From Fragilariopsis cylindrus CCMP1102 (Eukaryota; Bacillariophyta; Bacillariophyceae; Bacillariales; Bacillariaceae), in assembly GCA_900095095.1 (NCBI GenBank), contig FMBT01000634.1:1-32403 (forward strand): a stretch of 32,403 bases of DNA, read 5' to 3'. Below the pieces are notes generated by a model. That model did no database searches, was not told where the DNA came from, and worked only from the letters and a program-made list of their open reading frames with translations. The first letter of the stretch is position 1, and each line of letters begins with the position of its first letter. The position numbers were made by a program, and so were the translations under genes. This document shows positions 11,101-19,892 of this stretch, piece by piece.

Positions 11101-14100
11101 TTAATCAATTCCTCTTGCATCCGTCTTGCGTCCTCAAGCTGTTGCTTCTTCTTGTCTTTATTTCTGTTTCCAAATACCCCACCGAACACACCCCTTTTGA
11201 TTTCTTCCTTCTCTCCTCCTTTAGAGTCAAGATGTTGCACTGGCGGAGACCCTATGATCTGGACTGTATGAGCTGTACCAAGTGAAGGCAATCCATCAAG
11301 TTGTTTTTCATTTGGAGGCTGTGTACCACGGTCACCTTCAGAAATCCGGGTAGCTTGGTCACCTTCGCGTTTGGTTTTCTTCTTCCTCCTCAGTTTCTTG
11401 GTCATTTGCTTCTGTTCGATCCTCTTTTTCCGCTGCTCCCTTCTCTCCTCCTTCTCTATTCGTCGCTTTTCTTTTTGTTCCCGTTTAGCTTTCTTTCTTA
11501 GTTCTTCCTCCAACAATCGCCTCGTATTTACGAACTCCACTTTTGTAACACTTGTTTCGTTTCGTTGATTTCTCATTATTTCTAATTCGTCAAGATCATC
11601 TTCAAGAAGTTCTTCATTTCGATATTTCTTCATCAGAATCTGTAACCATTGAAACTCTTTTTTATCAAGTCTCTTTCCTGCCATCTGTCTTTCAGTTAGA
11701 TCGCGCCTATATACAGAATCGTCGTCTTCAACCATGATATTTTCTACTTTATCAGACTGACCGTCAATGCTACGAAGATCCAGTCTTTTTTGCCCTAATA
11801 AATCGAGTTCATCCAAATCATCTTCGTTTAGTTTGTTACCATCTATTCGTCGCTCGAAAAGATAAAGTTCGAGCAATTCGTCCTCAGAGAGAGTTTCACC
11901 GTTTAGGTTTCTATGGAAAAGTTCGACTTCATATAGCAAGTCTTCGTTGACTCCTTTACCACGAGAATTCCTATCAAGGAGGTCCCGCAAATATTCTTCG
12001 TCCAGAATCGTCTCTATTCTATCTCTCTTGAAAATCTGAAGTTCTGCTATTTGCGTTTCCGATATAGCTTCTCCTTCCCGCGTTCGCCTTAACAACTTGA
12101 GCTCAAAGCTCTGCCTGTCACTGAGTTGCTCCCCATCTCTCATTCGAGTGAGCAACTCGAGCTCGTAGAGAAGATCCTTGTCAATGTCTCCTCCTCTAGC
12201 TGCAAGCATACGAATATCGCCACGACTGTCGAGTAGACTGTACTCCTCTCGTACTTCCGCATCAGGTAATCCATCATCCGATATTATTTCAGTCGGGTTG
12301 GATTCAGACTGATCTTCTTCATCAATCATTTCTTCTCCTCGAACTTTCGGGCTGGATATATTGTCGTTTTCGTTTTCGTCTTCTTCTTCTTCATTCTCTC
12401 GTTCTTCCGCATCAGGCATTCCACCATCCGATATAATTGTAACTGGGTTGGATTCTGTTGGGTCTTCTTTATCAAAAGGTTCTTCTCCTCGAGTTCTGGG
12501 GTTGGTAATGTCAATTTTCAGTGTTTCTCCGTCTTCTCCGTCGTGTATAGAACTGCATGCTCCTAGAGGCAGATTAGTTTTCTTGTGTTCTTGATCAGAA
12601 GGAGCTTCAAAAATGCCATATTTGTTATCAAGCTCATGCCCCAGGTCCTTGTCCAAATCAAATTTGTTATCCACTTCCTGGTCTAAGTTATAAATATTCT
12701 TCTTATTTGTATCCTCATGTTCACTCAATTGCCTCAAAGCATTCGTCTCTTCAATCTCAAGATCTTGAAGATCATTGTCCTGCCTCGTGTATTCCAAAGA
12801 CTCTGTCTCTTGCAATTCATGAGATACTTTTCCAGTTTGAAATTGCTCTGTCGGTTTTTTGTCATCTTCGTCCTGTCCGCTTTGGAGTTGCTCCCTGATC
12901 TGTTTGAGCCACTTCAATTCTTCAATTTCATCCTCTAGAAGATCCTCGCCTTGTTTTATCCGTTCCAAAAGTTCTAGCTCGTACTCTTCGTCTTCCTCAA
13001 GCGATTCTCCGCTTTGAAGTCGTTCCATCAATTTATTATATTGAATGTCATTGCCGTCTTCTCCGTCGTGTATAGAACTGCATGCTCCTAAAGGCAGATT
13101 AGTCTTCTCGTGTTCTTGATCAGAAGAAGCGTTACTGTCTGTTTCACCATGCACTTCAAAAATGCCATATTTGTTATCAGGCTCATGGCCCAGGTCCTTG
13201 TCCAAATCAAATTCGTTATCCACTCCCTGATGTAAGTTATGAATTTCCTTCTTATTTGTATCCTCATGTTCACTCAATTGCCTCAAAGCATTCGTCTCTT
13301 CAATCTCAAAATCTTGAAGATCATTGTCCTGCCTCGTGTATTCCAAAGACTCTGTCTCTTGCAATTCATGAGATACTTCTCCAATTTGAATTTGCTCCGT
13401 CAGTTTTTTGTCATCTTCGTCCTGTCCGCTTTGGAGTTGCTCCCTGATCTGTTTGAGCCACTTCAATTCTTCAATTTCATCCTCTAGAAGATCCTCGCCT
13501 TGTTTTATCCGTTCCAAAAGTTCTAGCTCGTACTCTTCGTCTTCCTCAAGCGATTCTCCGCTTTGAAGTCGTTCCACCAATTTATTATATTGAATGTCAT
13601 TGCCTACATAGTCAATGCCGGAATGCGTAGAGTTTTTTCCTGTATTTTTTGAAAATGATTCAGTCTCACACTTGTCAAGCTCAAAAATATCATGTACTGT
13701 CGCTTCCGAATTTTTCTTTTCTTCTTCGACTAAGACAATTTTCATAGTTTGAGGCGTTTCAACAAGCGCAGCATTTTCGGACACAGCATTGTCTTTTGCT
13801 AAAGAAGCATCAAAAATAATAGCCTCAACCTCTTGATCCACACGCACGTTCAATTTTTCGTCCATGGAACGCGATCCTTCGGTTGATATAGGCGTTAATT
13901 TATCAACAACATCAATTGCGTCTTTATTATCCGATGTTTCTTCCTTTATTTCTTCCCTTTCTGAGTTGTCGATCTCTGACTCTCTTGCGTCAATCTGCAA
14001 ATCTGGTCCTTCACGTGGAAGAGGATATTGTGGTTCTTCTTTTGTCACATTCTTAGTTTCCTCAGTTTGTGATATCTCGTCACTATTCGTACTGATAGTT

Positions 14101-16304
14101 GCACTTCGTTGAAAGAGTCCTAGCCCCCAACCACGTTTTGCTTGAGAATCGTTGTTTCCAGAGTCATTACCTGAGTTCTCGGCAATTTTTGACTGCTGTT
14201 CGGTTTTCTTTGACTGAATAATCGCGACCATCTTGTCGTCGTTGTCTGCATCCGTTAAAGATTCGTTCACAGTTTGGTGTCGAGATTGTTCCTCCTGTTC
14301 CATAATAGCTTCGACTTTTATTTTTCGTTTGGCGCCTTCTAGAGCATTGGTCTTTGTTCCTTTCTCATCAGACAGTATCGCAATTTCATCTGATGATGTC
14401 ACTTTTTCTGATCGTGCTTCTTTCTCTGCCTTCTGTTTCCGAAGCTTCTGCTGTGCTAACACTTTATCAACGAGTTCCTTAAATTCTTTATCTTTTTTGC
14501 GCATCTTTTCATTTTTCTCCTTCAGGACATCTGCAAATATAGCAAGAAGTGTCTCTTCATTTTCTGGTACCTTCTTCGCATTAACTGCACTTTTGTAAAG
14601 CTTGAAGGCATCCTCAAGGCATTCTTCTTTACGTTCGTCTTCGCGATATGTCCTCTGGTTGACTAGATCTTTTATATAACTCTCATCACCATGGCTTACG
14701 ATGCTAATATCAGACTCGTTCTCTTCACTGAACGGAGTGAAGGTGATTTTCAGGGGAAGACCATTTTGTTTTAAAACTAGCTCAAATTCTTTTAAGCCTA
14801 GTAGTTCTGAAGGTGAAAGACTCCCTTCACCAAATGTCGAAACGTTGTTGACATTTTCGTCTTGCTTTGAATTCTCCAGATTACCGTTATTGTCGTCCGT
14901 GCGTTGTAACTGAAATAGATCGAGATCCATCAGCTCGTCTTCCGTGAGATCCTCTCCCTGCCGTTGCCGAAAAAGTAGTTCTAGTTCATACAATCGATTT
15001 TCGTCTACAGTTTCACCTTGTTCTTTTCGAGTCAATAACTCATCGAATTCATCTTCATTGAAGGAATCGTCTACGGCTGGACTGTCTCCTTCATCGTTGA
15101 TGGAATCTTTTTTACTGCAGTTGTCGTTGTCAACCTTGTTAAGTTCACGGTCTTCTTTGTCGGCTAATATCTCGATTAGTTCGGAAATACGTTCTGCATC
15201 AACACTATTTTCCTCACCTCTATCCCTCTTGTCAAGAAGCATTGTCATCTCGATGTTGTCAAAGTGTTCATCATCTCGAAGTGTGAAATAATCTTCCACA
15301 ATATTATTCTCTTCTTCAGAAATATCAACTTTGCAACGTTTCCGATCCAACAAATTCAAAAGATAAAATCGATCTTCGTCTACGTCTTCACCTTTTTCTT
15401 TCAATTGCAAAATTTCATTGAAGTCTTTCTGGTTAATTCGAGCATCCTCACGACGTAATTCCAATAATTGTAGTTCTTCATTCTCTTCTTCGGTCATGGC
15501 TTTGTCACCTTTACGTTTTCTATCCAACAGGCTGAGTTCATTTAGTCGCACTTCATCAACATCATCGTCCCCATTTTTCTTTTTCCATTCAAGGTCTAAT
15601 AAATCTGTTTTGTCTTGCCTTTTTTGTTCCAAATATTGTAGTTCTTCATTTTCTTCTTCGGTTAGTATTTCCCCCATACGCTGACGCGACAGTAACTCTA
15701 AATGGTACGTTCGATCCATGTCTACCTCATCATCCACTTCTAGCTCGGTCTCGTCTTTTTTAGCTTGTTTGCATCTATCGGCTAAAACAAGTAGTCGTTC
15801 CAGTTCTTCGTCACTCAACTCGTCTTTCCCTAAGCGTTGGGTATTGAACAGTCCTAACGCGATAACATCGTCCTTAGACAACGAATCAATACCATCTATT
15901 GATACACGTTCTTGCAAATCCTCTTCGTACCATTCTATTTTTTTAAATACCTTTTTTCTTCGTTTCTCGCGTATTTTTGTGGCGGTACTACTGTCATTTT
16001 GTTGAGAGTCATCCTTCTTTTTCTTTTTTGAATTAGATTTCTTGTTCTTTTTGCTTTTTCCCGGCACAATCGCTTTTTTACTAGTAGATATTGTGGTCTG
16101 GGGTGACACCGACTTCGGACTGGGAGGATGTAGTGGATTATTATTTGTTGGTGTTTGGGATTGTGTAGAATCATCTGCCGTCTGGGATGCACTGGCTTGA
16201 TTTTTCTCTAGTTCTGGTTTAGTATCCGCATTATTGTCATTATCATTGTTCTTTCCCCCTCGAAACAACCCAAGTCCCCAACCTCTCTTCTTCGGGCTTG
16301 CCAT
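8151..16304 (-). CDS. Giant 2717-residue protein with ~20-residue charged Leu-rich repeats, unknown function
   Basis: One uninterrupted frame runs from ATG (16304) to TAA (8151), with no intron, membrane helix or signal peptide. I do not recognise it. Order of parts: a basic start with KRGWGLGLF (6-14); a Lys-rich stretch; a long block (about 150-460) of degenerate repeats of the form ELxLLxRxRxGExLxEDEL, period about 20-21 residues; a charged linker with a second KRGWGLGLF (723-731); two tandem copies of a 175-183-residue segment (901-1083 and 1084-1258), each with further repeats such as YELELLERIKQGEDLLEDE; another repeat block (about 1363-1580); a very basic predicted coiled coil (about 1585-1640); Ser/Asp-rich and Ala-Glu-Ala-Asp runs (about 2080-2096); and a Gly-rich tail ending GLLGQS. 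The repeats should form charged helices, so a cytosolic or cytoskeletal scaffold is possible, but that is speculation. The intact 8.1-kb frame argues for selection. Confidence 0.85.
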   Translation of the reverse strand: MASPKKRGWGLGLFRGGKNNDNDNNADTKPELEKNQASASQTADDSTQSQTPTNNNPLHPPSPKSVSPQTTISTSKKAIVPGKSKKNKKSNSKKKKKDDSQQNDSSTATKIREKRRKKVFKKIEWYEEDLQERVSIDGIDSLSKDDVIALGLFNTQRLGKDELSDEELERLLVLADRCKQAKKDETELEVDDEVDMDRTYHLELLSRQRMGEILTEEENEELQYLEQKRQDKTDLLDLEWKKKNGDDDVDEVRLNELSLLDRKRKGDKAMTEEENEELQLLELRREDARINQKDFNEILQLKEKGEDVDEDRFYLLNLLDRKRCKVDISEEENNIVEDYFTLRDDEHFDNIEMTMLLDKRDRGEENSVDAERISELIEILADKEDRELNKVDNDNCSKKDSINDEGDSPAVDDSFNEDEFDELLTRKEQGETVDENRLYELELLFRQRQGEDLTEDELMDLDLFQLQRTDDNNGNLENSKQDENVNNVSTFGEGSLSPSELLGLKEFELVLKQNGLPLKITFTPFSEENESDISIVSHGDESYIKDLVNQRTYREDERKEECLEDAFKLYKSAVNAKKVPENEETLLAIFADVLKEKNEKMRKKDKEFKELVDKVLAQQKLRKQKAEKEARSEKVTSSDEIAILSDEKGTKTNALEGAKRKIKVEAIMEQEEQSRHQTVNESLTDADNDDKMVAIIQSKKTEQQSKIAENSGNDSGNNDSQAKRGWGLGLFQRSATISTNSDEISQTEETKNVTKEEPQYPLPREGPDLQIDARESEIDNSEREEIKEETSDNKDAIDVVDKLTPISTEGSRSMDEKLNVRVDQEVEAIIFDASLAKDNAVSENAALVETPQTMKIVLVEEEKKNSEATVHDIFELDKCETESFSKNTGKNSTHSGIDYVGNDIQYNKLVERLQSGESLEEDEEYELELLERIKQGEDLLEDEIEELKWLKQIREQLQSGQDEDDKKLTEQIQIGEVSHELQETESLEYTRQDNDLQDFEIEETNALRQLSEHEDTNKKEIHNLHQGVDNEFDLDKDLGHEPDNKYGIFEVHGETDSNASSDQEHEKTNLPLGACSSIHDGEDGNDIQYNKLMERLQSGESLEEDEEYELELLERIKQGEDLLEDEIEELKWLKQIREQLQSGQDEDDKKPTEQFQTGKVSHELQETESLEYTRQDNDLQDLEIEETNALRQLSEHEDTNKKNIYNLDQEVDNKFDLDKDLGHELDNKYGIFEAPSDQEHKKTNLPLGACSSIHDGEDGETLKIDITNPRTRGEEPFDKEDPTESNPVTIISDGGMPDAEERENEEEEDENENDNISSPKVRGEEMIDEEDQSESNPTEIISDDGLPDAEVREEYSLLDSRGDIRMLAARGGDIDKDLLYELELLTRMRDGEQLSDRQSFELKLLRRTREGEAISETQIAELQIFKRDRIETILDEEYLRDLLDRNSRGKGVNEDLLYEVELFHRNLNGETLSEDELLELYLFERRIDGNKLNEDDLDELDLLGQKRLDLRSIDGQSDKVENIMVEDDDSVYRRDLTERQMAGKRLDKKEFQWLQILMKKYRNEELLEDDLDELEIMRNQRNETSVTKVEFVNTRRLLEEELRKKAKREQKEKRRIEKEERREQRKKRIEQKQMTKKLRRKKKTKREGDQATRISEGDRGTQPPNEKQLDGLPSLGTAHTVQIIGSPPVQHLDSKGGEKEEIKRGVFGGVFGNRNKDKKKQQLEDARRMQEELIKEQMKALALDNEVEGLEREKVMQEQLVQETIDKKKADESIGSSSWETDTADKDMEGEDDSSLSSWDSSVSSNSSESEEIFVSKKEEIILNKINYKAGNEDNRGNQVDYQTKLKHVDSASPDIAGFPTESSYKSKELTQPPPRNASGPTIPEPVSVSVGEKTSDQSTSTGKPGIPSREEKPRSANIKKKTKSFTLGAHLRKQKKKSRSSKTKYGDDVSLGTLQLSKSIKEDKSNRRRRVKIHPDDANKIQERPWIAATNLIDVDQSNIQGITIKNENEKPSSTSISDNSYQLAQSFISRIPEEDAEVEAESVTSLHLSNKDLSNKSSNIDSSNKEGDFDSIVEDVDAEAEAEADAEAEAEADAEQSMHESNSLTSLGDEVYDLGLQEYEIIESRLAGKLESKKAEFDTTWENVVADENVIVQINQRLRERKRAKESTKDEKKQDKKEEKESNGLQDVPRLFLFEGEKVNTKNRSRNRKKQKAQKKLDRTLTKEFRKAMQDVFDSDSDDDYRHKFDDDDDDEIQDYHIGPTATRIQSVDDHLSTYDDPSEKSVSEHGSADSDEGSVKFDGGYLQRLQARSMPQDVKRMLSGRNLMSHKSVQSESSGDLSLSSDEGDYKYHSTRRMLKRKKDGELAIDDIDPAEVYAQALEKMKEKKTFTIADLRKEMEDDLNQQQNNAFSNNIDRIGGGGFGIKPIAPLRIKKAKIPKPKNDITFGTSLSKGPESLQQHRQRSGRSASSQSQRSVTSTGSNRGLLTGARKKKLNGLLPPGTIQEDDGEEEEEEDAFLTGRLKSEEFGAMDSFKGNMNNYRTKIGAKARLPNLPKFFGNAAGGISSNGASSITMPMKNPFNSFKAKKSSPGGGLLDVAENGGGSGSGYNNNSGLSGAFHSDAAAGGGGGFLQEPLQVPGTPEGDRNNSKRAYSIRSGVSVLKAMGSKVNNSKSLLGKFKLPGGKKKSNFGGGGLMMDDDYDDDNYGGGEMGLLGQS
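10019..10069 (-). repeat. 24-nt in-frame tandem repeat (Ala-Glu/Asp run)
   Basis: Two tandem copies of a 24-nt unit made of TCTGCT/TCTGCA hexamers lie inside the giant repeat gene. On the coding strand they encode alternating Ala-Glu with a periodic Ala-Asp (AEAEADAEAEAEADAE). It is a coding microsatellite that probably varies in length without breaking the frame. Confidence 0.8.
12529..13053 (-). repeat. Tandem duplication, downstream coding copy (525 bp)
   Basis: This is the second coding copy of a segment that also occupies 13054-13604. Both begin on the plus strand with CCGTCTTCTCCGTCGTG. They are nearly identical in DNA apart from scattered substitutions and a 24-nt deletion in this copy, which removes eight codons (EVHGETDSNASSDQ in the other copy, EAPSDQ here). 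The length is a multiple of three, so the frame is kept. Confidence 0.9.
13054..13604 (-). repeat. Tandem duplication, upstream coding copy (about 549 bp)
   Basis: This is the first coding copy of the tandem duplication. It encodes residues 901-1083, starting near NDIQYNKLVERLQSGESLEE. It is 24 nt longer than its neighbour. The high identity over half a kilobase points to a recent unequal exchange. Confidence 0.9.
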
Positions 16305-16767
16305 GATCGATTATTCTTGTTCTTATGTTGCGATTTAATTTTAAATATGTTCTTTGCAATGACTACCACCGTTTTTATTGGAAGTGAAACATTAGCATAT
16401 CCGCTCTAATGGCCAAGTAAGAATGAATATATCGTTTGCAATAATGTAAACGGCTTCGGCGAATAAAAGTATTGTCAACGCCTTCACTGCTACTGTGACT
16501 TATGGGTTTGTGATGAGAATGTTATAATGTTATTGTAATAATGAAACACAATGTTAACGAAAAATAATACGTGAATTGATTTAAAAAACTTGACTCGTGA
16601 ACTGCTCGAACTCTTTAAATAATTAATCGCCTAAAAAAAGAGAAAAGGTCGACAAAAGTCTTCAACGCTCTATTTTTTGTTTATAGTGACGGTCAAAAAT
16701 ATAAGTCATAGTTTTAAGGGCTTATCGGCATCATTATCCATATTTATAGAATATTGGCTTATTCTGT
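16305..16767. other. Intergenic: 5' region of the giant gene and 3' region of the oxygenase gene
   Basis: This AT-rich spacer lies between two minus-strand genes. It should hold the promoter and leader of the giant repeat protein next to 16305, and the 3' untranslated region of the oxygenase near 16767. I see no convincing promoter motif and no other gene. Confidence 0.4.
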
Positions 16768-18045
16768 TCAAATAAACGACCATCGTTCTGAAACTGTAAG
16801 TTGTTCATGTTTCTCGTAGGATGAAGTTCTAACATATCCATCCTTACCGTGAAGCCAAATAACAAGATTATTCCGTTGTCCGCTCTGTAACGGAATTGAT
16901 CCGTGTCGTGTCATTCCGCGATGTAGAAGTGCAGTTCCAGATTCGAAGTTGAATTCCCTTCTTTCTTTTTTATCTCCATCATCTTGTACAAAATATAAAG
17001 AAGATCCAGTATATTCCTCATCTGGAAGATTGAGATTGATATTTAAGGAAATAATGGATGCATCAGAATGTTCCTTAAGTTCTAAATCTCCTCCTGTTTC
17101 TGTTGTAGATAATGGATCATGACCATCATCACCGTAGCGAATAGTAAATGCGTAATGTTTTATATCGTCTTCCGAATTACCACAAAAAGTAGGAAAGAAT
17201 GATCGTCCTAATGGCCGTACAAAATCACGTACTAGAATATTTAAAAAATTATGAATGGGCAAATTTCCGCCCACTCCACCTGGAACGGTTGGATCTAATA
17301 ACAACCCATGACGGTTCATTGCATTCGGCCTACGCGTTGGTATACCTGAGTCATATGTAATTGAATCTAAATGATCCCGAAGTACTTGTACTCCTTCAGG
17401 TGTTAAGAAATTTTGATATCGAAAAACTTCGTGTTGTTGTTGTTCTTTTTCCTGTTTAATAGTGTCGTTGTCGTAATTAAGAATTGGCATCGTCGTCTTT
17501 GTCATCGTCGTCTTTGACGTCGTCGATAATAATACTTCCTCCCATTTTCGATGGATCCTTTCTTCATTCTCCAATGTTGGTTCCTTCCAAGTTTGATAAA
17601 CATCACGATGAAGGTGGTGATCAATCGATATTGAGTTAACATTCAAAGGTGGTAATAAGCGTTGCTGTTGCTGTTGTTGATGCCATTGGGTCCATGCACG
17701 TTGTAACAAAGCAGAATGTTCCATCCACCAATCTGCAGATTCAATATCACCATTCTCGATTGATTCAACTGGCGGTGGAAGTAATTTTCGTGCTTGAATC
17801 AAATAGTCATATTGCTCGTCATTGACGCATTCTTGTTGTTCTTCGGTCATCGCAGAAGTAACATCACGTGTTGACGCCACGACGTTGTTGTCTCTACTCT
17901 TCTCTTCCTCGACTCTTTCTACTTGGAATGACGATGACATGGTAAAATTTCTACCAGGGAGCATAGTAATCAATAGCAACAGCAGTGGTCGTAATGGCAT
18001 AAGCGCCAGGCATAAGTTACATGTTACCATCATGGATACTCTCAT
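16768..18045 (-). CDS. Fe(II)/2-oxoglutarate dioxygenase, prolyl-hydroxylase-like, secretory leader
   Basis: This 425-residue protein comes from a single exon. The N terminus (MRVSMMVTCNLCLALMPLRP then LLLLLITML) looks like a signal peptide or signal anchor, suggesting the ER or Golgi. After a variable region with a Gln run, the catalytic double-stranded beta-helix begins near YQNFLTPEGVQVLRDHL. The iron ligands are visible: H326 and D328 in KEHSDASIISLNINL, and H381 in HRGMTRHGSIPL. R391 in SGQRNNLVIW is the expected 2-oxoglutarate contact. The family hydroxylates protein side chains or small molecules using O2 and 2-oxoglutarate. The target here cannot be read from sequence. All catalytic residues are present, so it should be active. 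It is divergent from the next gene, a different type of 2-oxoglutarate oxygenase. Confidence 0.85.
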   Translation of the reverse strand: MRVSMMVTCNLCLALMPLRPLLLLLITMLPGRNFTMSSSFQVERVEEEKSRDNNVVASTRDVTSAMTEEQQECVNDEQYDYLIQARKLLPPPVESIENGDIESADWWMEHSALLQRAWTQWHQQQQQQRLLPPLNVNSISIDHHLHRDVYQTWKEPTLENEERIHRKWEEVLLSTTSKTTMTKTTMPILNYDNDTIKQEKEQQQHEVFRYQNFLTPEGVQVLRDHLDSITYDSGIPTRRPNAMNRHGLLLDPTVPGGVGGNLPIHNFLNILVRDFVRPLGRSFFPTFCGNSEDDIKHYAFTIRYGDDGHDPLSTTETGGDLELKEHSDASIISLNINLNLPDEEYTGSSLYFVQDDGDKKERREFNFESGTALLHRGMTRHGSIPLQSGQRNNLVIWLHGKDGYVRTSSYEKHEQLTVSERWSFI

Positions 18046-18578
18046 GCTTTTATGATATCAGCAAGAACATCTTAACTTTGTGAACATTTTTGATTTTGAT
18101 TTTAATTTTTAAATTTAAATCGTGCTTCGAAATTAACAGGTGTCAGTTTTATTTTATGAATTGTCTTCATTCGTGGAAGATTCAGCGGTAAGACATGAGT
18201 CACTAGTAAATGAACACAAGTACGAGTGACCTTGTAAAAGGACTGACCAAGAACAGACCATATATAACTAACCTTCAATTTAAACAGCAAGTACTTCTAT
18301 TTACTGCGTTAATACTTCGTAGCATAGAAGTCTTCAGTCTAGTGAACTTAGGTAGCTAGACACATTTACAAGACATACAATACATATTATAGTATGGCCA
18401 AAAACAAAGCTAATGATGACAATAGACAATATTATGGTAATAATGAATGGAAAAGTTAATTATCGGCAAAAGATTGTTGTTGACAACACACATTTTATAC
18501 CGAAACACTAATAAACCCAACAAGCATTTACTATTGACGATTATTTTACTGCAGTGTTGAGCCGCAATTGCTCACATC
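18046..18578. promoter_or_regulatory. Divergent promoter region between two 2-oxoglutarate oxygenase genes
   Basis: This 533-bp AT-rich gap separates two start codons that face away from each other, so it must contain both promoters, perhaps shared. It includes AT-rich segments at 18090-18120 and the string TATATAAC near 18261. No operator or known motif can be assigned, and there is no gene inside. Confidence 0.5.
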
Positions 18579-19892
18579 ATGCGGACGTTTCGTCGAATAA
18601 GTAGACTGGACAACAAGTCGATGCTCTCTTCTTTGTGTCAACAAGGCAAAGACGACATATTTCATCTACGTCGTCATCTTCGTCAGTTTCGACAACCCAT
18701 ATCTTTGTCGAATTTTCGTAGCTATCGCACAAGCATAGACACAACAACAAAAACTGCAGCTACGCGTACCATTAGTACCATTTCAGTACAGGAAGTAAAC
18801 ATTGGTAATTATGATGATGATGACGGTAACGATAGCAACAACTCTACTACGATAATGTCACAACAACAACGCATGCAACACAAGTTAGCAGAAATTATTC
18901 GACCATATTTCAAGGAACAAAAACCGGTGGTTGTAAGAGGAGCTGTTTTAAGTACACCTGCGACTACCCTTTGGTCGTCGTGGGAATATTGGCAAAAAAA
19001 AGGAGGAGAGCAAGAACATAACGTTTCAGTTGAAATGGGTGGATCATACGGAAGTAGTACGGATGCAGAATCAAAACGAGTGGAAATTTCATTTTTAGCA
19101 TATCTTCAATTCTTACAACTATTTGAAGAACGACACGGTCGGACAGGTTCTATCAACGATTTTTATCATCATCATCAGAGTGATGAAGGTGGTTCTTCTA
19201 ATAATTCAAATTCATCGTCTTCGACAATTCCAACCAATAATGAACTTGTATATATGGCTCAAAATGACTTATTCCCATCTCTATACGAAGATGTGATGAT
19301 TCCAGACTTTTGTTGTGCTGATGATGATGATGATGACGGTAAAGAATCGATTAGCAACAAAGACAGCGACAAGAATAATAATGATAATAATAACAATAAC
19401 AATACTTCGGTGAAGGCAGTCGGGTATGGTCGACTTTATTCTGTCATGATGTGGTTGGGACCCCGAGGATGTGTTTCTCCACTTCATTTCGACCCTCTTG
19501 ATAATTGCTTTATGCAACATCAGGGTCGTAAACGAGTACTTTTATTTCCACCATCATCATCTCCATCATCTCATGAGCCTTCATTTTGGCATTATGCCGG
19601 TCACGAGGGACAACAATCTAATACTAGTCCAATCAATCCAGAAATATTAGACTGGCAGCAATCAACAACTGGGCAACAACGACAGGACAATACTTCTAGC
19701 AGTGATAGTACTATTTACGATACCGCCACCTTTAAATCGTACTCGAAAAATTATCCATTGTTTTTCAACGATGCTCCTACAAGACAGGAATGTCTCTTGC
19801 ATCCAGGAGATTTACTATATATTCCTAAAAAATGGTGGCATCATGTTCGATCGATTGATACGTCTGCTAGTATCAATGTTTGGTGGAGATAA
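18579..19892 (+). CDS. JmjC/cupin-8 Fe(II)/2-oxoglutarate oxygenase, probable organelle leader
   Basis: This 437-residue single-exon protein has a first ~65 residues that are basic, rich in Ser/Thr/Arg and nearly free of acid (MRTFRRISRLDNK, HLRRHLRQFRQ), like a mitochondrial transit peptide. The domain starts at KPVVVRGAVL. The core shows H303 and D305 in SPLHFDPLDN, K318 in GRKRVLLFPP (the usual 2-oxoglutarate lysine in FIH-type enzymes) and H421 in GDLLYIPKKWWHHV, ending INVWWR. This layout matches cupin-8/JmjC hydroxylases (FIH, JMJD5, JMJD7, TYW5 class), which hydroxylate protein residues or modified tRNA bases. Low-complexity Asp/Asn runs (about 247-281) interrupt the domain. The substrate is unknown. 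It is transcribed away from the other oxygenase. Confidence 0.85.
   Translation: MRTFRRISRLDNKSMLSSLCQQGKDDIFHLRRHLRQFRQPISLSNFRSYRTSIDTTTKTAATRTISTISVQEVNIGNYDDDDGNDSNNSTTIMSQQQRMQHKLAEIIRPYFKEQKPVVVRGAVLSTPATTLWSSWEYWQKKGGEQEHNVSVEMGGSYGSSTDAESKRVEISFLAYLQFLQLFEERHGRTGSINDFYHHHQSDEGGSSNNSNSSSSTIPTNNELVYMAQNDLFPSLYEDVMIPDFCCADDDDDDGKESISNKDSDKNNNDNNNNNNTSVKAVGYGRLYSVMMWLGPRGCVSPLHFDPLDNCFMQHQGRKRVLLFPPSSSPSSHEPSFWHYAGHEGQQSNTSPINPEILDWQQSTTGQQRQDNTSSSDSTIYDTATFKSYSKNYPLFFNDAPTRQECLLHPGDLLYIPKKWWHHVRSIDTSASINVWWR

Noticed and set aside
8686..16005. Many plus-strand frames of 60-120 codons opposite the giant protein
   Set aside because: They are Ser/Phe-rich complements of Glu/Lys/Asp codons in the real minus-strand gene.
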